Below are positions 18,545 to 27,560 of a stretch of 64,000 bases of DNA, piece after piece. The notes below the pieces were generated by a model. That model had not been told where the DNA came from, did not search any database, and saw only the letters and a list, made by a program, of their open reading frames with translations. Position numbers and translations under genes: made by a program. Each line of letters opens with the position of its first letter. Position 1 is the stretch's first letter. Source of the stretch: Ilyomonas sp965214235 (GTDB lineage Bacteria > Bacteroidota > Bacteroidia > Chitinophagales > Chitinophagaceae); contig CBDCBH010000003.1 in NCBI GenBank assembly GCA_965214235.1, positions 1,550,001-1,614,000 on the forward strand. Reading direction: 5' to 3'.

Positions 18545-19663
18545 ATGAACAATAGAACCTATTTCGTTTTTATAGCTGCAACCATTGCAGTAATACTCTT
18601 GCAAAGCTGCCATTCACCGGAAGCTAAAATGGCGCAAATAAAAGATACATCAACTGCACAACAGCCGGCAATACCTGTAGCTCTTGTTACCAAAGGAAAA
18701 ATATCTTCCAGTATAAAAATTCCCGGCGAGTTGCAGGCTTTTCAACAAGTAGATTTGTATGGCAAAGTAAGCAGTTATGTAAAGCAATTGTATGCTGATG
18801 TTGGAAGCGAAGTAACACAAGGACAATTATTAGCAACGATGGAAGCGCCGGAAATCAACTCGCAATTGTCTGCCTCCGAATCAAAATTAAAATCATTCGA
18901 GGCGGTGTATATCGCCAGTAAATCCAATTACGACAGGTTGGTAGAAACCAGTAAAACGCCAGGCACTATTTCGCCTAATGATCTTGACTTCGCCAAAGCA
19001 AAACAAAGCAGTGATTACGCCCAATACCAGGCAGCCAAAGCGGCTTATAATGAAGTGGAAAACAATCGCGATTACTTACAGATAAGAGCCCCTTTTAGCG
19101 GCGTTATTTCTGCACGCAATGTAAGCCAGGGTGCTTATGTGGGTCCTTCCGGTAAAGGTTCCGATCTGCCAATGTTTACCTTACAAACACAACAAAAGCT
19201 AAGGTTAATTGTGTCTGTACCCGAAGCCTATACATCTTATCTTACTGATAAAAGTGAAGTTAGCTTTAGCGTTATTTCATTACCCAACCAAACTTTTAAA
19301 GCACAGGTAAAAAGATTAGCCGGCGCATTGGATCAACGCTTCCGTTCTGAAAGAATTGAAATGGATGTAATGAATACGGATAAAAAGTTATTACCAGGCA
19401 TGGTAGCAGAAATCACCCTTTCTCTTCCTAACCAGGATAGTACACTTTTGGTGCCTGCAAAAGCGGTTGTAAGTTCTACAGAAAAAGTATATGTAGTGAA
19501 AGTGGTAAACGGGAAAGCGCAATGGGTAACTGTAAAACAGGGAAGAACAACAGATGAACAAACTGAAGTGTTTGGTAACCTTCATGTGGGTGATACCGTA
19601 GTGGCTGCAGCAAGTGAAGAAGTAAGAGATGGAATGCCGTTAGGTAAAATAACCAATAATTAG
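18545..19663 (+). CDS. RND efflux periplasmic adaptor lipoprotein
   Basis: A 372-residue membrane-fusion protein linking the pump to the outer-membrane channel. The ATG at 18545, 16 bp after the pump stop, gives a lipoprotein signal with Cys22 (VILLQSC). Barrel-sandwich halves flank an alpha-helical hairpin (SQLSASESKLKSFEA). The segment IRAPFSGVISARNVSQGAYV is the classic second lipoyl-like half, split here as IRAPFSGVIS and GAYV. The C-terminal beta-barrel contains LLVPAKAVV. It is last gene of the efflux operon. Confidence 0.88.
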   Translation: MNNRTYFVFIAATIAVILLQSCHSPEAKMAQIKDTSTAQQPAIPVALVTKGKISSSIKIPGELQAFQQVDLYGKVSSYVKQLYADVGSEVTQGQLLATMEAPEINSQLSASESKLKSFEAVYIASKSNYDRLVETSKTPGTISPNDLDFAKAKQSSDYAQYQAAKAAYNEVENNRDYLQIRAPFSGVISARNVSQGAYVGPSGKGSDLPMFTLQTQQKLRLIVSVPEAYTSYLTDKSEVSFSVISLPNQTFKAQVKRLAGALDQRFRSERIEMDVMNTDKKLLPGMVAEITLSLPNQDSTLLVPAKAVVSSTEKVYVVKVVNGKAQWVTVKQGRTTDEQTEVFGNLHVGDTVVAAASEEVRDGMPLGKITNN

Positions 19664-19837
19664 CCATTACTTTTATACTGATACTATAATCATTGCCGCT
19701 GATACGTTTCTCAAACATAAAAAATGTAACCTTACCGTATTATTTTATGAGTAAAAGAAAACCTTACTGTTTACGGAAAGCAGCAATGCCGGTAACCTAA
19801 TTGCAATCAATTACTAACTTATATATTTTTAAGCCAA

Positions 19838-19879
19838 CAGGTTTGTTTTTACTATACCTCCAGGTTTGTTTTTACTATA
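19838..19879 (+). repeat. Tandem 19-bp direct repeat upstream of a TonB receptor
   Basis: CAGGTTTGTTTTTACTATA occurs exactly twice, at 19838-19856 and 19861-19879, separated by 4 bp (23-bp period). It is the main feature of the 367-bp gap 19664-20030. It may be a tandem binding site on one DNA face or a recent slippage duplication. Confidence 0.7.
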
Positions 19880-20015
19880 GTTCATCATGCGCTTCCATAT
19901 TGTTTATGATAGTAATTTTTTAAATTGAACGTGCAATAAGCTTGCAGCAAAGTTGGTTGCTAACCTTTGTAAAACCTCATTGCAGCCACACCAGATTTTC
20001 TTCAAAATTGAAAAA

Positions 20016-20023
20016 TAGCTTTG
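20016..20023 (+). promoter_or_regulatory. TAnnTTTG box before the TonB receptor
   Basis: TAGCTTTG matches the Bacteroidota -7 box. It ends only 7 bp before the ATG at 20031, so if it is used the true start may be the next ATG at 20043. The upstream -33 element is weak (a T-rich TTTTC). Confidence 0.35.
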
Positions 20024-20030
20024 CCGTCTT

Positions 20031-22529
20031 ATGTTGAAAAAAATGGTTCACAAGCTATTCCTGGTAACTGTGTTGATAATAGCCCAACAAACAATAAAAG
20101 CGCAGGAAAACAGCGAGGCTGGCGAAGGACGAATAAGCGGGAAAATAGTGGACTCACTATCGAAAAACCCTGTTGACTACGCAACAATAACGCTTTCTAT
20201 AAGCAGCAGTAGTAAAGTAATTAACGGCACCACTGCAGATAGCACAGGCGCTTTTATTTTGAAAGGAATAGTACCCGGAACTTACAGGTTGTCAGTTGAG
20301 TTTATCGGTTATAAAGCCCGCATCATTTACAATGTTGTAATTAATAAAAAAAATTCATTGGTTGATGTAAAAACCATTTCATTACAAAAAAGCGAAAGCG
20401 CTTTAAAAGATGTTGTTGTTACCTCGCAGCAAAAACTGATTGATAACCGTATTGACAAGATTGTTTTTAATGCAGAAAGAGACCTTACCTCACAGGGCGG
20501 GGTGGCGACAGACATACTTAAAAAAGTGCCGCAGGTATCGGTTGATGCTGATGGAAATGTTGAGCTGGCAGGCGCCAGCGGCATCCGTTTTTTAATTAAT
20601 GGCAAACCATCATCCGCTTTTGGTAGCAGTGTGGCAGATGTGCTGCAATCTATACCTGCAAGCCAGGTAAAAAGTATTGAGGTTATTACCAATCCTGGTG
20701 CTAAGTATGATGCACAAGGTTTGGGCGGCATCATCAACATTATTTTAAAGCAAAGCAAAGTCAAGGGCATCAACGGAAATATATCGCTCTCTGCAGGCAC
20801 ACGTATGGAAAATGGTTCGTTTAATTTTACAGTGCGTCATGGCAATTTTGGATTGAATGCGTTTGTAAGCGTCAATGCAAGACTTACAGCAGCTACACCC
20901 ACAGTATCTGACAGAAATTCGATAGATACAGCCGCCAAACAAAATGTTTTATTTCACCAGGATGGCAGCAACCGCTTTAACAGGTATGGCTTACAATCGG
21001 GCATTGGCTTCGATTGGACAGTAAAGAAAAACAACAGCTTTTCAGGTAATATTAATTACAATCGTTTTGGTAACAATAGCAATGGCATCATCAACCAGGA
21101 GCAGGTAACAACACCATTCGGTAGTGGAAATATTATCTCTGATATCGCTTCTCTTAATAACCTGAACAACCGGTTTTCGTTTCATTCGGTAGAAGCCAGC
21201 CTTAACTATAAACGGACATTTGCAAAAGAAGATCAGTCACTGGAAATTGGCGTAAATACGTCTCCCGGCAACAATAGTATAAGAGGCGGAAATTTCCAAA
21301 CAATGCTGCCGCAGGATTCTGTTTATTATGGCATCAACAACCACAATGCCGGGAAAGAAAATGAAACACAAATACAGGTAGATTATACACAGCCGTTTGC
21401 AAAAGATGTACAATTTGGGGCAGGTGGTAAAATTACTTTTAATGATATTACCAGTAACTCCAATGTATATTCGTTACAGCCCGATAGCAAGCAATATTTA
21501 TACGATAGCCTGATCTCAAACTACCTTTCTTACCATCAAAAAGTATATGCGGTTTATGCAGAAATCAGTATGCCGGTTGGCAAGCTGTTCAATGCAAAAA
21601 TCGGTTCCCGGTATGAGCGTACTGAAATTAATTCTTTTTATTCCAATGCACAGCAGCAGGTTAAAAACCCAGGTTATAATACCCTGGTTCCTTCTATTTA
21701 TTTTTCAAGAAAAATAACGGATGATCAAACGGTAAAAATCAGTTATTCCAAACGCATTGAGCGACCCGATTATGGCGATCTCAATCCGTTTATCAATACA
21801 ACCGATCCTAAAAATATTTCTGCAGGCAATCCGTATTTACTGCCCGAAATCGGAAACCGCTATGAGCTTTCTTATAACCGTGATTTTGGTTCTTCCGGTT
21901 CGTTTATGGCAACAGCTTTTTATCGTGAAAACAACCACGACATTCAGCCTTATACTTCATTTTATCCATCGCTGGTTATTGGCGATTCTCTTTATACAAA
22001 TGTTTCGGTAAGCACAAGAGAAAATATAGGTAAAGAAGAAAACATCGGGGTAAATTTATTTGGTGATTTGCACCCGACACAGAAATTAAGCATCCGGGCT
22101 AACCTGTTCTTTTTTCACAGGCATATTATTAACGGGATTGATCTTGGTCGCAGCCCAAGCAGTTTTAATTATCGTACTAACATGAACATCAGTTATCAGT
22201 TCAGCAGTACGCTATCCGGCGAGTTTTTCGGCAACTTTAATTCGGCGCGAAACGAGTTGCAGGGCAGGTATCCGTCCTTCACATCTTATACCATTGCAGC
22301 CCGCAAGCAGTTTTGGAATAAGAAAGGAAGCCTTGCTTTAACTGCTACCAATTTGTTTAATGAATATGTAAGCCAGCCAACGGTTTTATATGGAACCAAT
22401 TTTACCACCAACAGCCTTCGCAAAATTCCTTTCCGCTCCATTGGTCTCAACTTTACCTGGAAGTTTGGCAAGCTTGATTTTAAAAAGGATAAAGACGATA
22501 ACAAAGAGGTAGCCTCACCGGAAGGTTGA
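20031..22529 (+). CDS. TonB-dependent outer-membrane beta-barrel receptor
   Basis: An 832-residue outer-membrane protein. It has a signal peptide (to about residue 25, TIKAQ) and a carboxypeptidase-regulatory-like Ig domain (GRISGKIVDS...GYKARI, about 35-115). A plug domain follows (about 130-235; DILKKVPQVSVDADGN, LINGKPSS, INIILK), then a large barrel with ERPDYGDLNPF, matching the outer-membrane barrel family that ends in aromatic strands. It lacks a SusD partner next door, so it is more likely a solo receptor than a glycan importer. Ligand unknown. Confidence 0.82.
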   Translation: MLKKMVHKLFLVTVLIIAQQTIKAQENSEAGEGRISGKIVDSLSKNPVDYATITLSISSSSKVINGTTADSTGAFILKGIVPGTYRLSVEFIGYKARIIYNVVINKKNSLVDVKTISLQKSESALKDVVVTSQQKLIDNRIDKIVFNAERDLTSQGGVATDILKKVPQVSVDADGNVELAGASGIRFLINGKPSSAFGSSVADVLQSIPASQVKSIEVITNPGAKYDAQGLGGIINIILKQSKVKGINGNISLSAGTRMENGSFNFTVRHGNFGLNAFVSVNARLTAATPTVSDRNSIDTAAKQNVLFHQDGSNRFNRYGLQSGIGFDWTVKKNNSFSGNINYNRFGNNSNGIINQEQVTTPFGSGNIISDIASLNNLNNRFSFHSVEASLNYKRTFAKEDQSLEIGVNTSPGNNSIRGGNFQTMLPQDSVYYGINNHNAGKENETQIQVDYTQPFAKDVQFGAGGKITFNDITSNSNVYSLQPDSKQYLYDSLISNYLSYHQKVYAVYAEISMPVGKLFNAKIGSRYERTEINSFYSNAQQQVKNPGYNTLVPSIYFSRKITDDQTVKISYSKRIERPDYGDLNPFINTTDPKNISAGNPYLLPEIGNRYELSYNRDFGSSGSFMATAFYRENNHDIQPYTSFYPSLVIGDSLYTNVSVSTRENIGKEENIGVNLFGDLHPTQKLSIRANLFFFHRHIINGIDLGRSPSSFNYRTNMNISYQFSSTLSGEFFGNFNSARNELQGRYPSFTSYTIAARKQFWNKKGSLALTATNLFNEYVSQPTVLYGTNFTTNSLRKIPFRSIGLNFTWKFGKLDFKKDKDDNKEVASPEG

Positions 22530-22831
22530 TACTGTTTTTGTTGCAGGTTTCTATATTCTCAAAGCGCATCATATCCGAACTATGGCGCAAAATGCAGATG
22601 GTTTTCTTTTACTCATCTTTATGTAAAAGAAAAAGGTTTTTTATTACTGCAAAATTGCTTTTATATAACGGTAGCAGGAAATATTTGACAGAACAACATC
22701 TCTTCTTATCGCTTTAACTAACTGGTTTACTCTCACCTTTAGAACTGTTTTTTTACTGCTTTTTTATTATAAACCTGCTTGTGGTTAATTGTATATTAAC
22801 AAATAGTTATCAAAAATTAACTTTTTTGAAA
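22530..22831. other. AT-rich upstream region of the ROK/SusCD operon
   Basis: No gene is supported. The segment becomes very AT-rich toward the ROK gene and ends in the dyad at 22832-22859. Confidence 0.5.
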
Positions 22832-22859
22832 AAACTTTTTAAATTTTTAGAAAAAGTTT
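22832..22859. promoter_or_regulatory. AT-rich dyad upstream of the ROK regulator gene
   Basis: AAACTTTTT (22832-22840) and AAAAAGTTT (22851-22859) form 9-bp inverted arms with a 10-bp AT-rich centre, ending 22 bp before the ATG. NagC/Mlc-type ROK repressors bind AT-rich dyads, so this could be an autoregulatory site for the operon. Confidence 0.4.
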
Positions 22860-22881
22860 CTCAACTTCACTCCATAATCTT

Positions 22882-24096
22882 ATGAAGAACTATTTGCTTA
22901 CTGAAGAAATAATTAAACAATTATACTTTAATAAGTTCCTGTCCATTACGGCATTAAGCAACAATCTGAATAAAAGTATCCCAATTGTTCTGAAAGGCGT
23001 AAATAAATTAGTTGAAGAAGGACAGGTTTTTGAAACAGGATTAGCCCCTTCCACCGGTGGCCGCAGAGCATTAACTTATTCATTACGGCAGGGTTTACAG
23101 TATATTATTGCTATTGCGATGGATCAGTTTATTACAAGAATCGGTTTGCTGGATATAAACAATAATATTGTTGGCAGTGTTGAAAAGATAGAAATTCCTT
23201 TGGCAAAAAACGACAAAGCACTGCAAACACTAATTGAACACATTAAAAGTTTTATAGAAAAAACAGGTATTGATGAAGACAAAATGATTGGCATCGGTAT
23301 CGGTATGCCTGGCTTTGTGGATGTAAAGAAAGGATTGAATTATTCGTTTCTGGAATCGGGTAACAGAAGTATCTGCAACCTTATCTGCGAAGCTACCAAC
23401 CTACCTACCTTCATTGATAATGATTCAAGTATCATAGCCCTGGCAGAACTGAAATTTGGTAGCTGCAAAGGAAAAACAAACGCTTTGGTTATTAATATGG
23501 GCTGGGGAGTGGGTTTAGGAATGATACTGAATTCTGAACTGTTCAGAGGAGATAATGGCTTTGCAGGAGAGTTCAGTCATATTCCTCTTTTCTCAAACAA
23601 TAAACTTTGCTCCTGCGGAAAAATGGGATGCCTTGAAACGGAAACCTCGCTTTTGGTGATCATCGAAAAAGCAAAAGCAGCATTAACCAATGGCAGAACT
23701 TCCTCATTAAAGGATCAGATTTTTGACGTTGACATTGAAACAGCCTTTGAATTAATTGTAAAAGCGGCAAAGAAAGGAGATCAATTCGCCATTGAACTAA
23801 TTTCAAAAGCAGGATACGAGATAGGAAGAGGAATTGCTATTTTAATTCATTTGCTTAACCCGGAAGCTATTATTTTAAGCGGTCTGGGTGCTATCGCCGG
23901 AAAGTTATGGAAAGCCCCGATAGAGCAGGCGATTAATGAATTTAGTATTCCAAGACTTGCAGCACATACCGAAATTGAAATGTCGTTATTAGATTATCAG
24001 GCAGAATTAATTGGCGCAGCATCACTTGTAATGGAACACTTAGAGAAAATCAATGCAAAACACCAGAAGCCTGTTGTAAATGCTGTGTATCAGTAA
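22882..24096 (+). CDS. ROK-family transcriptional regulator
   Basis: A 404-residue NagC/Mlc/XylR-like protein. The N-terminal winged helix (about residues 5-65, FLSITALSNNLNKSIPIVLKGVNKL, split as ALSNNLNKS and VLKGVNKLV) precedes a sugar-kinase-like domain. That domain contains GIGIGMPG, a FIDNDSSIIALAE segment and the zinc signature C243-S-C245-G-x-x-G-C250-L-E. It sits 50 bp upstream of susC on the same strand, so it is probably the local sugar-responsive regulator of this utilisation locus. Confidence 0.85.
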   Translation: MKNYLLTEEIIKQLYFNKFLSITALSNNLNKSIPIVLKGVNKLVEEGQVFETGLAPSTGGRRALTYSLRQGLQYIIAIAMDQFITRIGLLDINNNIVGSVEKIEIPLAKNDKALQTLIEHIKSFIEKTGIDEDKMIGIGIGMPGFVDVKKGLNYSFLESGNRSICNLICEATNLPTFIDNDSSIIALAELKFGSCKGKTNALVINMGWGVGLGMILNSELFRGDNGFAGEFSHIPLFSNNKLCSCGKMGCLETETSLLVIIEKAKAALTNGRTSSLKDQIFDVDIETAFELIVKAAKKGDQFAIELISKAGYEIGRGIAILIHLLNPEAIILSGLGAIAGKLWKAPIEQAINEFSIPRLAAHTEIEMSLLDYQAELIGAASLVMEHLEKINAKHQKPVVNAVYQ

Positions 24097-24146
24097 AATA
24101 AATAAAGAATCAAAACCAATTTTTTAATTACTCAAATCAAACTGTT

Positions 24147-27100
24147 ATGAAGACACCCATGCGTCTCTTTTTGTTACTGTTGCTAACAACGGTAAGCATG
24201 TATGTAAAAGCCCAGGAAAAGAAAACCATTTCCGGCGTTGTACAGGATAGCGCCGGCAGAGGCATTCCCGATGTATCTGTGCTTGTGAAAGGAACCAAAA
24301 CCGGAAGTATTACCGACGGGCAGGGAAATTTTAAAATTGCAGCCTCTGAAACCAACAGTGCTTTAGAATTTTCTTCGGTTGGATACGCCACTCAGGAGGT
24401 TCAGGTGGGAAACAATTCATTTATTACGGTTACCCTTCAAAGCACAAACAATGCGTTGGGCGAAGTGGTGGTAACAGGCTTTGGTACAAGAACAAACACT
24501 CGGAAGTTAGCTTATTCTGTAACCCAGGTGAGTGGTGCCGACATTACAAAAGCCAACAACGCAAATATGGTTGATGCCCTGCAGGGAAAGGTAGCAGGCG
24601 TTTATATTGCACAAGGTTCGGGCGGCCCTTCTTCAAGCGCACAAATCAGAATCCGTGGCAATGCAAGGTTGGGTTCAAACACACAGCCCCTAATCGTAAT
24701 TGATGGTATTTTAATTGAGCCGCAAACCACTGGTGCCGATTCGTGGGGCGGAACACAGGATTTTGGTAATATCATTAAAGACCTTAACCCTGATGATTAC
24801 GAAAGTGTTACCGTGTTAAAAGGCTCTGCTGCTTCTGCTTTGTACGGCTCAAAAGCATTGAATGGCGTTCTGTTAATCACAACGAGGAAGGGTTCTGCAA
24901 GAAAAGGTCTGGGTGTTTCTTTTAGTCATACAGAGTCGTTTGATAAAGCTTATAAATTGCCCGATTTTCAAAACGAATATGGCGCAGGCACTTCCACTAC
25001 GTTTGCTACCGACGCCAGCGGAAACCGGCTGGTTGATCCAAACGCATCGGCATTAAACGCCCCTGATGGTGCCTTTTCTTACGGACCAAAATTCGATGGA
25101 AAACCGGTGAAAGATATGGACGGAAGAATCGTTCCCTGGGTGGCTAACAATCCGCTGAGCTTTTTTCAAACAGGAAAGTTTATCAATTCCAATGTAGCAG
25201 TTGAAGGCGGCAGCGACAGAGGTACGTTCCGGTTTTCTTATTCTAACCTTTACAACAGCAGTGTAATGCCGAACAATCATTTGGGTAGAAACAGTTTTGA
25301 TTTGCGGGTAACACAAAAAATCTCAAAATTCATAAATGTTGATGCCAGCGTTAATTACACGAACACTGAAATATTAAATCCGATTATACAGGGTGGCAAC
25401 AGTAGTCCTTTGTTTGCATTCACCTATCTTATGCCCAGAAATGCCGACATCAATTATTATTTGCATCATTACATTGATTCTGCCAATGGCGGAAGAAAAC
25501 AAGTAACGCAAGCTGCCGACCCTTACTTGTTGGCTTATACATTCTGGAATTATTTTGAAGTAAATACAAAACGCGTAGAAAATAATTTGTTAGCCAATGT
25601 TGATGTTACCGCAACCATCACTCCCTGGTTAAATTTGTTGTTACGTTCCAATATCAATAATTACAATGACAATACAGAAACAAAATCGCTGGGAACCGGC
25701 GCTAATTTTACCGGCGGCTCGTATGAGTTAATTCAAAGCGCTTACAGGAACATCAGGGTACAAAGCTTATTAACGCTTACCAAAGACCTTGGTAAAGACT
25801 TTAATCTGAACGCTACTTTGGGTGGCGAAACATACCGGAACTTAACAGGGTTTAGAACCGATGCTTCTACCAACGGCGGCTTAAACGTTCCGGGCGTATT
25901 TACAATATCCAACTCTATCAATCAGGCCAATATCAATGTTAGCCAGGTGCCTTCCAAGATACTGTCAGCTTTATATACTTACGGCGATTTAACATGGAAA
26001 AACCAGCTTACTTTAAATTACAGTTTGCGCAACGACTGGTCTTCTGCATTAACGTATGCGAATGGCACAGGCGATTATAGCTATCTCTATCCAAGTGTTG
26101 GTTTGGCATGGTCGTTTACAGAATTGCCTTATTTTCAAAAAAGAAACTCTATCCTTTCTTATGGAAAACTAAGAGCCAGCCTCGGTTATACAGGTTATGA
26201 CGCCAGCCCTTACATTACCAACCAAACAGGTAATTACGGATTGCAGGGCGGAGGATTTAATAATTCAAACAACAGTAACCAACAGGTTTATACTTTTAAT
26301 GGCAGCACCTTACCTAACTTTAATCTAAAGAATGAATTATCGCGCGAAATAGAATTTGGTACCAACCTTCAGTTCTTTAACAACCGGCTTGGTGTAGATG
26401 CGGCGTACTATAAAAAGAATACGCACAACGAAATTATCAATTTGCCTACACCTCAGGAAAGTGGCGTTAGTTCAAAGCTTATTAATGCAGGTAATATTCA
26501 AAACCAGGGTATTGAAATATTGTTAACAGGCACGCCCATCAAATCAAGAAACTTTACCTGGAATGCAACAGTAAACTACACCAGAAACAGGAACAAAGTG
26601 ATTTCTTTAGCGCCCGGCGTTGACAAGTATCATCTGGAATATGCATTTGGTGCAGACGTAGAGGCTTTTGCAATTGCCGGCTCAACGTATGGCACAGTGC
26701 AAACCGGTTCTGCCTTTGCTACTTACCAGGCAAAAGATGCCAATGGAAACAGCGTTGCAGATCCGAGTAATGGAAAGCGGGTAATTGGTACGCCTGATAA
26801 TGCTGGTTCAACGGCCGGTGGTGGTGCTTACTATACCTACTTACGGTCATCAAAATATGATGGCTCTATCAAAACGCTGGGTACGATTATGGAAAACTAC
26901 CTTGCTTCAACCACGCAGGAGTTCAATTACAAAGGCGTTAGCTTAAGTATTCAGGTGGATGCTAAAATCGGCGGTTTATTGGCTTCCGGTACCGACCAGT
27001 ATGGCGGACAAACCGGTGCTTTTAAATATTCTCTTCATGGAAGAGATGCCGCTCACGGAGGCGTTAGTTATATGGATGCAAGCGGCGTAAGCCATGATGA

Positions 27101-27539
27101 CGGAATCATCCCGGATGGTGTGCTTAACAATGATGTTTCTGTTACCACTTCCAACGGAAGTACAGTGAACCTGGGCGGTATGTCGTATGCGGATGCGGTA
27201 CAAAAAGGCTATTTAAAACCAGTACCGGCTTATGCTTATTATTATAACTTAACAACATGGGCAAGCGGTATCAGAGCTTATTCGGTTTTCGAAAATTCAT
27301 GGGTTGCTGTACGGCAGGTTTCCGTTGGTTATACATTGCCATCGCGGCTTGCAAAGAAGATCAGCTTTAACAACCTGCGCGTTGCTTTAACCGGACGAAA
27401 CCTCGGCTATTTGTATAAAACCGCTAAGGACGGCATCAACCCTGAAGGCTTGTATAACAACAACTCGGCTGGCTTTGCAGAGTACGGCGGTTTGCCTTAC
27501 ATCAGAAGTTTAGGCTTTACCGTAAGTGCTGGTTTTTAA
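24147..27539 (+). CDS. SusC/RagA-type TonB-dependent receptor
   Basis: A 1130-residue outer-membrane importer. It has a signal peptide (to about residue 22, YVKAQ), a CarboxypepD_reg-like domain (ISGVVQDSAGRGIPDVSVLVKG), a plug with the SusC signature region (ADITKANNANMVDALQGKVAGV; LKGSAASALYGSKALNGV) and a long 22-strand-type barrel ending in Phe. Together with the SusD protein encoded 21 bp downstream it would bind and import oligosaccharides or another bulky ligand with TonB energy. Confidence 0.93.
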   Translation: MKTPMRLFLLLLLTTVSMYVKAQEKKTISGVVQDSAGRGIPDVSVLVKGTKTGSITDGQGNFKIAASETNSALEFSSVGYATQEVQVGNNSFITVTLQSTNNALGEVVVTGFGTRTNTRKLAYSVTQVSGADITKANNANMVDALQGKVAGVYIAQGSGGPSSSAQIRIRGNARLGSNTQPLIVIDGILIEPQTTGADSWGGTQDFGNIIKDLNPDDYESVTVLKGSAASALYGSKALNGVLLITTRKGSARKGLGVSFSHTESFDKAYKLPDFQNEYGAGTSTTFATDASGNRLVDPNASALNAPDGAFSYGPKFDGKPVKDMDGRIVPWVANNPLSFFQTGKFINSNVAVEGGSDRGTFRFSYSNLYNSSVMPNNHLGRNSFDLRVTQKISKFINVDASVNYTNTEILNPIIQGGNSSPLFAFTYLMPRNADINYYLHHYIDSANGGRKQVTQAADPYLLAYTFWNYFEVNTKRVENNLLANVDVTATITPWLNLLLRSNINNYNDNTETKSLGTGANFTGGSYELIQSAYRNIRVQSLLTLTKDLGKDFNLNATLGGETYRNLTGFRTDASTNGGLNVPGVFTISNSINQANINVSQVPSKILSALYTYGDLTWKNQLTLNYSLRNDWSSALTYANGTGDYSYLYPSVGLAWSFTELPYFQKRNSILSYGKLRASLGYTGYDASPYITNQTGNYGLQGGGFNNSNNSNQQVYTFNGSTLPNFNLKNELSREIEFGTNLQFFNNRLGVDAAYYKKNTHNEIINLPTPQESGVSSKLINAGNIQNQGIEILLTGTPIKSRNFTWNATVNYTRNRNKVISLAPGVDKYHLEYAFGADVEAFAIAGSTYGTVQTGSAFATYQAKDANGNSVADPSNGKRVIGTPDNAGSTAGGGAYYTYLRSSKYDGSIKTLGTIMENYLASTTQEFNYKGVSLSIQVDAKIGGLLASGTDQYGGQTGAFKYSLHGRDAAHGGVSYMDASGVSHDDGIIPDGVLNNDVSVTTSNGSTVNLGGMSYADAVQKGYLKPVPAYAYYYNLTTWASGIRAYSVFENSWVAVRQVSVGYTLPSRLAKKISFNNLRVALTGRNLGYLYKTAKDGINPEGLYNNNSAGFAEYGGLPYIRSLGFTVSAGF

Positions 27540-27560
27540 AATTCATTCAAAACAAAAAGT

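Noticed and set aside
20327..20800. 157-codon antisense frame in the TonB receptor gene
   Set aside because: Antisense shadow; the sense frame has clear plug-domain motifs.
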